NCBI GenBank assembly: GCA_027081015.1
Contig: JALWMA010000062.1
Coordinates: forward strand, 1 to 49,550
Direction: 5' to 3'
Length of the DNA stretch: 49,550 bases
Source: Campylobacterales bacterium
GTDB taxonomy: Bacteria; Campylobacterota; Campylobacteria; Campylobacterales; Hydrogenimonadaceae
Positions 25,494 through 32,430 of the stretch are shown here, in pieces. How positions within the stretch are numbered: position 1 is the stretch's first letter; each line of letters starts with the position of its first letter. Both the position numbers and the translations under genes were made by a program. A model generated the notes under the pieces. The model was given only the letters and a program-made list of their open reading frames with translations. It had not been told where the DNA came from and did no database searches.

Positions 25494-25499
25494 TATAAT
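25494..25499 (+). promoter_or_regulatory. -10 promoter of the PhnA-type gene
   Basis: TATAAT 30 bases before the GTG start at 25530, just after repeat copy 3. Confidence 0.5.
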
Positions 25500-25529
25500 A
25501 CGCCGAAAATTAATGTTGAAAGGTTGAAA

Positions 25530-26099
25530 GTGGGCGTTAAAGAGAGCCTTTTGGAGCGAAGCGGCGGGGAGTGTGAACTCTGCGGAAGCAGTGAAGATCT
25601 CGCTGTTCTTGCCGTAGAGCCTTCCGACGGAAGCGCTGAAAAGTCGATACTGGTATGCAGAGTCTGCAAAGAGCAGATCGAAACTCCCGACAAGATCGAT
25701 CCCAACCACTGGCACTGTCTGAACGAGAGTATGTGGAGTACGGAGCCTGCCGTTCAGGTTACGGCATACCGCATTTTGAAGCGTATAGCCTCCGAAGGGT
25801 GGCCGCAGGATCTTCTGGATATGCTCTATCTCGAACCGGAGGTGCAGGCATGGGCGGATGCCGAAGCCGAGGAGAATGAGAGCGGGCGTGAACCCACAAG
25901 AGACAGCAACGGCACCCCGCTCGAAGAGGGTGACAGTGTGACGATTATCAAGGATCTCGATGTAAAAGGGGCCGGTTTTACGGCAAAACGGGGAACGGTC
26001 GTCAAAAATATCCACCTCACCGACAACCCCGAGCAGATAGAGGGGCGTGTGAACGGTGTGAAGATCGTTCTTTTGAGCAGATTCTTGAAAAAGGTGTAG
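25530..26099 (+). CDS. PhnA-domain protein (zinc ribbon plus SH3-like domain)
   Basis: A 189-residue protein of the PhnA/YjdM type. The N-terminal part has two zinc-ribbon knuckles, Cys-Glu-Leu-Cys and Cys-Arg-Val-Cys, and a later Trp-His-Cys-Leu-Asn. The middle is acidic. The C-terminal 70 residues carry the PhnA domain hallmark Thr-Arg-Asp-Ser-Asn-Gly...Gly-Asp-Ser-Val-Thr-Ile-Ile-Lys-Asp-Leu-Asp-Val-Lys-Gly-Ala and Lys-Arg-Gly-Thr-Val-Val-Lys. Despite the name, the family is not needed for phosphonate breakdown; the role is unknown. I favour the GTG at 25530 over the TTG at 25524 because GAAAGG then sits six bases upstream. It is monocistronic. Confidence 0.87.
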   Translation: MGVKESLLERSGGECELCGSSEDLAVLAVEPSDGSAEKSILVCRVCKEQIETPDKIDPNHWHCLNESMWSTEPAVQVTAYRILKRIASEGWPQDLLDMLYLEPEVQAWADAEAEENESGREPTRDSNGTPLEEGDSVTIIKDLDVKGAGFTAKRGTVVKNIHLTDNPEQIEGRVNGVKIVLLSRFLKKV

Positions 26100-26173
26100 G
26101 TTCTCCTACCGCTTAAAGATTTTTTAAAAATAATCTGTAACGGCTTTTTTGACCACTGTAGAAAACGTTTTTC

Positions 26174-26182
26174 TGTTATACT
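26174..26182 (+). promoter_or_regulatory. Extended -10 promoter of RND operon 1, near-leaderless
   Basis: TGTTATACT ends seven bases before the ATG at 26190, and no Shine-Dalgarno lies between them. A perfect palindrome AAAACGTTTT at 26162-26171 sits just upstream and might be an operator. Confidence 0.5.
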
Positions 26183-26189
26183 CGCCATT

Positions 26190-26495
26190 ATGAAAAGAGT
26201 AAGGCATCTTGTAAGCAAAATCATGCTGCTGTTCATGGTCGGTTTCGTTATGCACGACTATATAACGGGACAGCGTGACGCTCTACCGGCAGATACATCA
26301 GTACACCTTTATGCCCAGCATATAAATACGAATGTAGTGACGGTAGAGCACCAGGCTTTTCATATGCTTGCACTCAATGAGCAGATAGAGAGTCCGTTCA
26401 TTCCGGAGTCGGGCTCCAAACTACACTTCTCTTACCTCCTCAATTTCAAAGAGAGGCCTTTAAACCCGCCTTTCACACCTCCAAAAACAGTTTAA
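26190..26495 (+). CDS. Small exported leader protein of RND operon 1
   Basis: A 101-residue protein with a basic start and one hydrophobic helix (about residues 9-24), followed by a polar domain predicted to be periplasmic. It is His- and Met-containing (several His, for example His-Gln-Ala-Phe-His-Met) and ends in a proline-rich tail, Pro-Leu-Asn-Pro-Pro-Phe-Thr-Pro-Pro. The small protein at the head of the second RND operon (44052-44357) has the same plan: a hydrophobic start, Phe-His-Leu-x-Ala, and Pro-Leu-Asp-Lys-Pro-Ala-Tyr-Arg-Pro-Pro at the end. A role in metal capture or delivery to the pump is a guess. The start codon is directly downstream of a -10 element, so translation may be leaderless. 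Confidence 0.6.
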   Translation: MKRVRHLVSKIMLLFMVGFVMHDYITGQRDALPADTSVHLYAQHINTNVVTVEHQAFHMLALNEQIESPFIPESGSKLHFSYLLNFKERPLNPPFTPPKTV

Positions 26496-26556
26496 CCTCT
26501 ACTGTACAGATCCCCCGGCTCTATCACTGAAAGTCTCAATGTTCAGCATGCTTGTG

Positions 26557-26678
26557 ACTGATTTTACGCGTAAAGCATAAGATTGTCTAGAAACTTGGAT
26601 TTCGAAGCTTCAGGGGTTATAGGGTCGGCCAGGTCCTGAAAAATTGCAGGATTGCCCGGAATTTGCGTAACATTTGTT
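26557..26678 (+). repeat. Dispersed four-hairpin repeat, copy 4
   Basis: It starts ACTGATTTTACGCG, and then come GGATTTCGAAGCTTCAGGGG, a degraded AGGGTC/GGTCCT hairpin, AATTGCAGGATTGCCCGGAA and the right end ATTTGCGTAACATTTGTT. It lies between the first and second genes of RND operon 1. Confidence 0.8.
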
Positions 26679-26779
26679 AGTTGAAAACTTTGTGTTGTAG
26701 TCGTAGATCTGTCTTTCGGACCGTTTGTTACGGATCTTGATGACAAAGATAAACTTATAGTATTTTGAAGGAGACAAAT

Positions 26780-27118
26780 ATGTTCAGACTCTCTGTTCTG
26801 TTAACGGCCGTGCTTATGCAGCTGCCGGCAAGTCAGGCACTTCTGACGGACCTTCAGTATGCGGCACTGCTTCGATACGAGTATATTGCAAAACCTTTTA
26901 AGATCAGTTCTCATAAACTGCATTCGTTCGCGAAGATCTCACCGTCGGAAGCGGAAAAGATAGCGAAAGAGTCATGTTTTAAAAGTGAAAGGATAGTATC
27001 GATAAGTTTGAGAAGAGAGCAGAAGCTGCTCTATTATAGACTTGGATCGAAAAAGAGGGTAGTGAAAATAAATGCACTCGACGCTACGCTGATCGAGTGC
27101 AGAAGGAGAGAAAATTGA
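26780..27118 (+). CDS. Small periplasmic protein in RND operon 1, possibly PepSY-like
   Basis: A 112-residue protein with a signal peptide of about 20 residues (Met-Phe-Arg-Leu-Ser...Ser-Gln-Ala). The mature part contains Ile-Ser-Pro-Ser-Glu-Ala-Glu-Lys-Ile-Ala-Lys and then Val-Ser-Ile-Ser-Leu-Arg-Arg-Glu-Gln-Lys-Leu-Leu-Tyr-Tyr-Arg-Leu, and near the end Val-Lys-Ile-Asn-Ala-Leu-Asp-Ala-Thr. This resembles the helix-plus-hairpin of PepSY domains, often found near periplasmic metal systems; the call is tentative. GAAGGAG lies seven bases before ATG 26780. Its 3' end overlaps the TTG start of the TolC-type gene. Confidence 0.65.
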   Translation: MFRLSVLLTAVLMQLPASQALLTDLQYAALLRYEYIAKPFKISSHKLHSFAKISPSEAEKIAKESCFKSERIVSISLRREQKLLYYRLGSKKRVVKINALDATLIECRRREN

Positions 27119-28293
27119 GAAAAATAATTATCGGGCTGACGGCGGCTCTGTCCATGCTGTCGGCCCAGAGCCTGACAGACCTGTATGATGAAGCGGAGAA
27201 TTCGCCGCAATACATAAGCAGGGCCGAAATGATAGATTCGCAGAGTGCGGCTGCACAGGCCGAACGTTACAGTGATGGATGGAGTGCAGGTGCCGATCTT
27301 GCGGGGGCGTATCCGAAAGACGGATCCTCTTCGGGCGGCGAATTTGCACTTAGCGTAGGAAAAGAGTTCAATCTCGAACGCTCGGCACTCGGAAGTTTTA
27401 TGCGCTTCAACAAAGAGTATGCCGAACTTCGTAAAAAGGTGGAACTAAACCGTATAAAAGCGCGCATATTCAGGCTTTACGGAGAGTACTGCATAGAGAG
27501 GGAGGCTCTTGCCGCCCAAAAAGAGCTTGCCGCAATCTATTCCGTGATGCTTAAACAGATAGACACAGGTGTCCGTTTCGGGGAGTTCGACACCTCAAAA
27601 GCGCTTATGGCACATATGGCCCTGGAGAATCTCAACCTCAAAATCGTAGAGACCCAAAGCCGCACCAGGAAGATAGAGGGCGAGATTTCCTCTATCGTCT
27701 TTTTCGACAGGAATGCGGCGGTGTGCAGTGTATGGAGTTACGACCTCAACTATCTGCTCAATCCTGAAAATTCGGCTTTCTACCCGATGCTGGGGCTAAA
27801 AGAGAAGCGCTCCAAAGAGGAGCTCGCACTGAGCCGATCAAGGGTACCGAAGATAGGTGTGAGCGCTTCATACAGCGACGAAATAGATACGAGGCGCGCC
27901 ACTCTCGGAATTTCGATTCCCCTCTCTTTCGGTAAAAAGAGCGAAGCGGAGCGAATGGCGGCGATGCACGCCTACTCCGCTGCAAAGAGCGAAGCCGAAG
28001 CGATGCGAAGAGCCTACAAAAGCTCATCGGATGCTTTGAGAGAGCGGCTCGATCTCTACAATACGAGAGTGCGTGAGTTCGAGTCGTCGATAAAGCTTAC
28101 AGCAGACACGCTGATAGAGCAGAGCCGAATGCGTTTCAAGGCCGGCGAGGAGAGCCTCCTTTCGATGCTAAAAGCCGCAGAGACCAAACTTCAGATGATC
28201 GAGACGCTTATAGCCCTGAAGACAAAGCGCCATGACGCCGTGGCGGAATTTATAGAAAACTATGCCGTAGACCCCAAAGGAGTAACCAGATGA
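27115..28293 (+). CDS. TolC-family outer membrane channel of RND efflux system 1
   Basis: A 392-residue outer-membrane efflux protein with a signal peptide (about residues 1-17, ending Leu-Ser-Ala-Gln-Ser). It contains two long coiled-coil hairpins typical of TolC/CusC, rich in Ala/Glu/Lys/Arg, with the characteristic late helix Arg-Phe-Lys-Ala-Gly-Glu-Glu-Ser-Leu-Leu. It would form the exit duct for the adaptor and pump encoded downstream. I place the start at TTG 27115 because GAAGGAG lies five bases upstream and the next codons form the signal peptide. The start overlaps the preceding stop (TTGA), and its own stop overlaps the adaptor start (ATGA), so the operon is tightly coupled. Confidence 0.85.
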   Translation: MRKIIIGLTAALSMLSAQSLTDLYDEAENSPQYISRAEMIDSQSAAAQAERYSDGWSAGADLAGAYPKDGSSSGGEFALSVGKEFNLERSALGSFMRFNKEYAELRKKVELNRIKARIFRLYGEYCIEREALAAQKELAAIYSVMLKQIDTGVRFGEFDTSKALMAHMALENLNLKIVETQSRTRKIEGEISSIVFFDRNAAVCSVWSYDLNYLLNPENSAFYPMLGLKEKRSKEELALSRSRVPKIGVSASYSDEIDTRRATLGISIPLSFGKKSEAERMAAMHAYSAAKSEAEAMRRAYKSSSDALRERLDLYNTRVREFESSIKLTADTLIEQSRMRFKAGEESLLSMLKAAETKLQMIETLIALKTKRHDAVAEFIENYAVDPKGVTR

Positions 28294-29354
28294 GAAAGAT
28301 AGTCGTACCGTTTTTGATAGCGCTGATATTCGGAAGCGCCGATGCGAAAGAGCTTGCCGTCACAGCCGGCACGATAGCCGTAAAGACCCAAAAGCCGGTA
28401 GAGACAAGCCGCGTCTACCTTGGCAGTTTCCTTGCGCGCGGGCAGCTTCCGGCGAGTGCGGTGTACAGAATAGATGCGCCCGTGGAGGGGATTGTTCAAA
28501 ACCTTTCAGTACATATCTACGAGAGTGTAAAAAAGGGGCGGAAGCTGCTGCTCATAAAGAGCCCTGAACTGCTCGAACTGGAGGCCAAGTTCATAGATAC
28601 TTTGATAGAGCTGGAGTACTACAGGGCCGAAGTGGAGCGCCTCAAGCCGCTTTACGAAGCCGCGGTCGTCGCCAGGAAGAGGTACCTGGAGGCGCAGAAT
28701 ATGTTGAGCAAATTCGAGACGCAGAGCTCGTTCTACCGTCACCTGCTTCTTGAGTGGGGGTTGAGCCGAAGTCAGGTCGACGAGATGACGAAGAGCAAGA
28801 AGCCGCTGGCCACTATCGCGATTTCGGCACCGATCGGCGGAGTCATAAACGATATGGCGGTTTATCCGAAAATGTATGTTTCACGCGGTGAGCATATGAT
28901 GACTATAATTGATCCTAAGGGTGTTCATCTGGTTCTGGCGCTGCCCGGCAAGATAGCCAAACGCCTCAAAAAAGGCGACAGGCTCTTTATAGAAGAGAAT
29001 CCGGTCGTAGTCGAGTCGGTCTCGGCCACGGTCGATGCCAGAACACAGACGGTAGCCGTACATCTTCTGCCGCCCAAGGGAAGCTCTCTTATGGCGGGCG
29101 AGAAGAGAAACGTCAAACTCTACTGGCCCAAAAAAGCCTACAGACTTCCGTCGTCAGCCGTCATAGAGTATGGCGGCGGTGAGGCGCTCTTTGTAAAGAG
29201 CGGTTCCAAGTTCAGGCTGCTTCGTGTAACTGTACTGGGCAGAAGCGGCAGAGAGGTATACCTGCTTGCCCCCGGACTTAAAAATGACACAGAAGTGGCC
29301 GTCAGCGGCGTCATAGCGCTTAAAGGGGCGCTTGAAGGAGCCGAAGGTGATTGA
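28290..29354 (+). CDS. Periplasmic adaptor (membrane fusion) subunit of RND efflux system 1
   Basis: A 354-residue RND adaptor of the CusB/CzcB type. A signal peptide (about 1-19) leads into a beta-barrel/lipoyl region (Tyr-Arg-Ile-Asp-Ala-Pro-Val-Glu-Gly-Ile-Val-Gln). A helical hairpin (about 95-155) follows, then the second lipoyl half (Ile-Ala-Ile-Ser-Ala-Pro-Ile-Gly-Gly-Val-Ile) and a C-terminal beta domain. It links the inner-membrane pump to the TolC-type channel. It starts within the stop of the channel gene and its end overlaps the pump gene by eight bases. No His-rich insert is present, unlike the adaptor of system 2. Confidence 0.87.
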   Translation: MRKIVVPFLIALIFGSADAKELAVTAGTIAVKTQKPVETSRVYLGSFLARGQLPASAVYRIDAPVEGIVQNLSVHIYESVKKGRKLLLIKSPELLELEAKFIDTLIELEYYRAEVERLKPLYEAAVVARKRYLEAQNMLSKFETQSSFYRHLLLEWGLSRSQVDEMTKSKKPLATIAISAPIGGVINDMAVYPKMYVSRGEHMMTIIDPKGVHLVLALPGKIAKRLKKGDRLFIEENPVVVESVSATVDARTQTVAVHLLPPKGSSLMAGEKRNVKLYWPKKAYRLPSSAVIEYGGGEALFVKSGSKFRLLRVTVLGRSGREVYLLAPGLKNDTEVAVSGVIALKGALEGAEGD

Positions 29355-32300
29355 TAAACTGATAGCGTTTGCGCTTTCGCAGCGAATATTTGCCGTAATA
29401 ATCGCTCTTGCAGTCGCGGCCGGCGGGATAATATCGTACTCCAAACTTACTATCGACGCCTTCCCCGATGTCTCTACGACACAGGTGAAGATCATCATCA
29501 AAGCGCCAGGTATGACGCCCAAAGAGGTGGAGCAGCAGATCACGATTCCGATAGAGCTCGAGATGCAGGGGATCCCCAACCAGAAGATGGTAAGGTCGAT
29601 CTCCAAATACGCGCTTGCGGACGTTACCATAGACTTCGAAGAGGGGACTGACCTCTACTGGGCGCGCGACCGCGTATACCAGCGTTTCAACAATATAAAA
29701 AACGACCTTCCGCCGTCGATCAGCGGAGGGATAGCACCGATAACCACGCCGCTCGGCGAGATTTTGATGTTCACGATAGAGTCGCCGAATCTCAGCCTGA
29801 TGCAAAAACGTACACTTCTGGACTGGGTGATACGGCCGGCGCTAAGGAACATAGAGGGTGTGGCCGACGTAAACGCCCTCGGCGGCGAGGTGAAGACCTT
29901 CAGGATAAAGCCCGACTTCGCGAAGATGGCATCTTTGGGCATAACGCTCACCGAGATAGAGGAGAAGATCCAAAAGAACAACGCCAATTTCGGTGCTGGA
30001 CGCATCGAAAGAGGTGATGAAGCGCTTCTGGTACGGCTTCCGGGACGCATGAGCAGCAGCAGCGAGATTTCAAACCTCGTCATAAAGGTAGACGGCGGCG
30101 CGATTGTGCGCCTTTCGGACATCGCCGAGGTCTCCACGGCGGCCCTTACGCGCTACGGTTACGTCACCAAAGACGGAAAGGGCGAAGCGGTGCAGGGGCT
30201 GGTGCTCGGCCTCAAGGGGGCCGACGCGTCGAGAACCGTATCGCATGTAAAGGAGCGTCTGAAAGAGATAGAGAAGAACCTGCCGGAGGGGACGTCGATA
30301 AACATCTTCTACGACAGGAGCGACCTGATAGGCAAAGCGGTAAGTATGGTGCAAAAATCGCTCACGGAGGCCGTACTGCTGGTACTCGTGATACTCCTGC
30401 TCTTTTTGGGCAGCTTCATCTCGGCCGTAACGGTGGCCCTGATTCTGCCTCTGGCCATCCTGAGCTCTTTCATACTGATGTACCTCTTCGGCATAAGTGT
30501 CAACCTTATGAGTCTCGGCGGTATCGCCATAGCGATAGGTATGATAATAGACTCGGCCGTGGTCATGGTGGAGAACATAATCGCGAGGCTGGCACAGCCG
30601 GCCGGCCGCCATACTACGAGGCTGCACATAATCTATACGGCGGCAAAAGAGGTGAGCGTCCCCGTAATATCGGGGGTTATGATCATCATTATCGTATTTA
30701 CCCCTCTCTTGATGCTGCAGGGGCTCGGCGGAAAACTCTTTGCACCGGTGGCGCTCAGTATCGTATTTACCCTCGCTTCATCGATCTTTTTCGCGCTCTT
30801 CGTAATTCCGACGATAGCCTCATTTTTCATCAGGAAACCGAAACATGAAGATACATGGCTCATGCGCAGACTCCTCGCACTCTACGAGCCGGTGCTTAAA
30901 GCCTCTTTCAAAGCCGAAAAGATCATATACGCTCTTCTTCTGGTGCTTCTTGCCGGGACATTCTACGCCTTCGGCCATATAGGAAAGACTTTCATGCCGA
31001 CGATGGATGAAGGTAATATCGTTATCGGTATCGAATCTCCGCCTTCGATCAATATACCGGCGGGAATCGCCCTCAATACCGAGATCCAGAAAAAGCTGAT
31101 GAGAGAGGTTCCGGAGATCAAGTCTATAATCGCAAGGAGCGGTTCGGACGAGATAGGGCTCGATCCGATGGGTCTGAACGATACCGATACATTTTTGGTA
31201 TTCAAGCCAAAATCTGAGTGGCGAAAGCCCGATACGGAGTGGCTCAAAGAGCAGATGAGGAATGTTCTCGAAAAGATCCAGGGGATCGAATACAGCTTCA
31301 CCCAGCCGATAGAGATGAGAACGTCGGAGATGCTTACCGGCTCGCGCGGCGATGTGGTCATAAAGATATTCGGCGAAGATATTGACGAGCTCAACAGGCT
31401 CGGTACGCTTGTGAAGGGTATTACCGAGAAGACGGCCGGAAGCCAGGATGTCTACATGCGGCAAAACGAGGGGGTGGCTTACCAGGAGCTCCGTTTCAAC
31501 GACGAGAAGATGGGAAGCTACGGCCTCGACAAGGCCGATGTCGCGCATCTGCTCAAAGCGGCGGTGAGCGGAGTGGAGACCGGGACCGTATACGAGGGGA
31601 TGAAGCAGTTTCCCATCATAGTCCGCGGCGACTACCTTCGCAAGAATCTCGACGAGCTCTACCTCGTAGGCTCCACGGGAGAGCCTATTTCGCTTGGCGA
31701 AGTGGTCACCATAGTAAGAAGCAGCGGGCCGGTGGAGATAAAGCATGAGCACGCGAGGCGTTTCGTATCGATCCAGACAAACGTTACCGGTACGGACCTT
31801 GTAAGCTTCGTGGAGAACCTGAAAGCCAACATCGCGAAAGAGGTGAAACTGCCTACAGGCTACTCTATCAGTTACGGCGGGCAGTTCAAAAACCAGCAGG
31901 CTACCATGCAGCGCCTTATGATCGTCGTGCCGATAGCGCTTGTTCTGATATTTATGATTTTGTATATGACCTTCCGCTCGGTTGTGCAGAGTGCTATCAT
32001 CTTTACGACGATTCCGCTGGCGATGGTGGGGGGCATCTTCGGTCTCTACCTCACGAACAGCTACCTGTCGGTTCCGGCATCGGTCGGTTTCATCGCTCTC
32101 TTGGGAATAGCGGTACTCAACGGTGTGGTGATGATAAGCTACTTCAACGAGCTAGCCAAAAACCTCCCCATTTCCGAGGTTGTGGTGGAGGGAGCGAAGC
32201 GAAGGCTCAGGCCGGTAATGATGACCGCTTCGATAGCGGCGCTTTCACTGGTTCCGATGCTCTTTGCCACGGGCCCGGGTTCGGAGATTCAGAAGCCGCT

Positions 32301-32406
32301 CGCCATTGTCGTTATATGCGGACTGATAACATCTACCGCACTCACACTTGTGCTGTTGCCTATGCTATACAGGAGATTCGTCAAAGATCGCAGTGAAACA
32401 TTGTGA
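29347..32406 (+). CDS. Heavy-metal RND efflux pump (CusA/CzcA family), system 1
   Basis: A 1019-residue inner-membrane proton/metal antiporter with twelve transmembrane helices and two large periplasmic loops. The heavy-metal RND signature in helix 4 is present, Gly-Met-Ile-Ile-Asp402-Ser-Ala-Val-Val-Met-Val-Glu409-Asn, which gives the proton-relay acid residues. The loop motif Phe-Met-Pro-Thr-Met-Asp-Glu-Gly lies near residue 553-560. The N-terminal Asp-Ala-Phe-Pro-Asp-Val is typical. Cation choice (Cu/Ag or Zn/Co/Ni/Cd) cannot be fixed from what I see. The start is GTG 29347 with GAAGGAG six bases upstream, eight bases inside the adaptor gene. A c-heme sensor gene follows the stop by 24 bases. 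Confidence 0.92.
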   Translation: MIDKLIAFALSQRIFAVIIALAVAAGGIISYSKLTIDAFPDVSTTQVKIIIKAPGMTPKEVEQQITIPIELEMQGIPNQKMVRSISKYALADVTIDFEEGTDLYWARDRVYQRFNNIKNDLPPSISGGIAPITTPLGEILMFTIESPNLSLMQKRTLLDWVIRPALRNIEGVADVNALGGEVKTFRIKPDFAKMASLGITLTEIEEKIQKNNANFGAGRIERGDEALLVRLPGRMSSSSEISNLVIKVDGGAIVRLSDIAEVSTAALTRYGYVTKDGKGEAVQGLVLGLKGADASRTVSHVKERLKEIEKNLPEGTSINIFYDRSDLIGKAVSMVQKSLTEAVLLVLVILLLFLGSFISAVTVALILPLAILSSFILMYLFGISVNLMSLGGIAIAIGMIIDSAVVMVENIIARLAQPAGRHTTRLHIIYTAAKEVSVPVISGVMIIIIVFTPLLMLQGLGGKLFAPVALSIVFTLASSIFFALFVIPTIASFFIRKPKHEDTWLMRRLLALYEPVLKASFKAEKIIYALLLVLLAGTFYAFGHIGKTFMPTMDEGNIVIGIESPPSINIPAGIALNTEIQKKLMREVPEIKSIIARSGSDEIGLDPMGLNDTDTFLVFKPKSEWRKPDTEWLKEQMRNVLEKIQGIEYSFTQPIEMRTSEMLTGSRGDVVIKIFGEDIDELNRLGTLVKGITEKTAGSQDVYMRQNEGVAYQELRFNDEKMGSYGLDKADVAHLLKAAVSGVETGTVYEGMKQFPIIVRGDYLRKNLDELYLVGSTGEPISLGEVVTIVRSSGPVEIKHEHARRFVSIQTNVTGTDLVSFVENLKANIAKEVKLPTGYSISYGGQFKNQQATMQRLMIVVPIALVLIFMILYMTFRSVVQSAIIFTTIPLAMVGGIFGLYLTNSYLSVPASVGFIALLGIAVLNGVVMISYFNELAKNLPISEVVVEGAKRRLRPVMMTASIAALSLVPMLFATGPGSEIQKPLAIVVICGLITSTALTLVLLPMLYRRFVKDRSETL

Positions 32407-32418
32407 AAAGATTTTGGA

Positions 32419-32424
32419 TATAAT
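32419..32424 (+). promoter_or_regulatory. -10 element six bases before the heme-sensor start
   Basis: TATAAT at 32419-32424 is followed by CTTGCT and the ATG at 32431. There is no Shine-Dalgarno, which suggests a leaderless transcript in addition to read-through from the RND operon. Confidence 0.5.
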
Positions 32425-32430
32425 CTTGCT

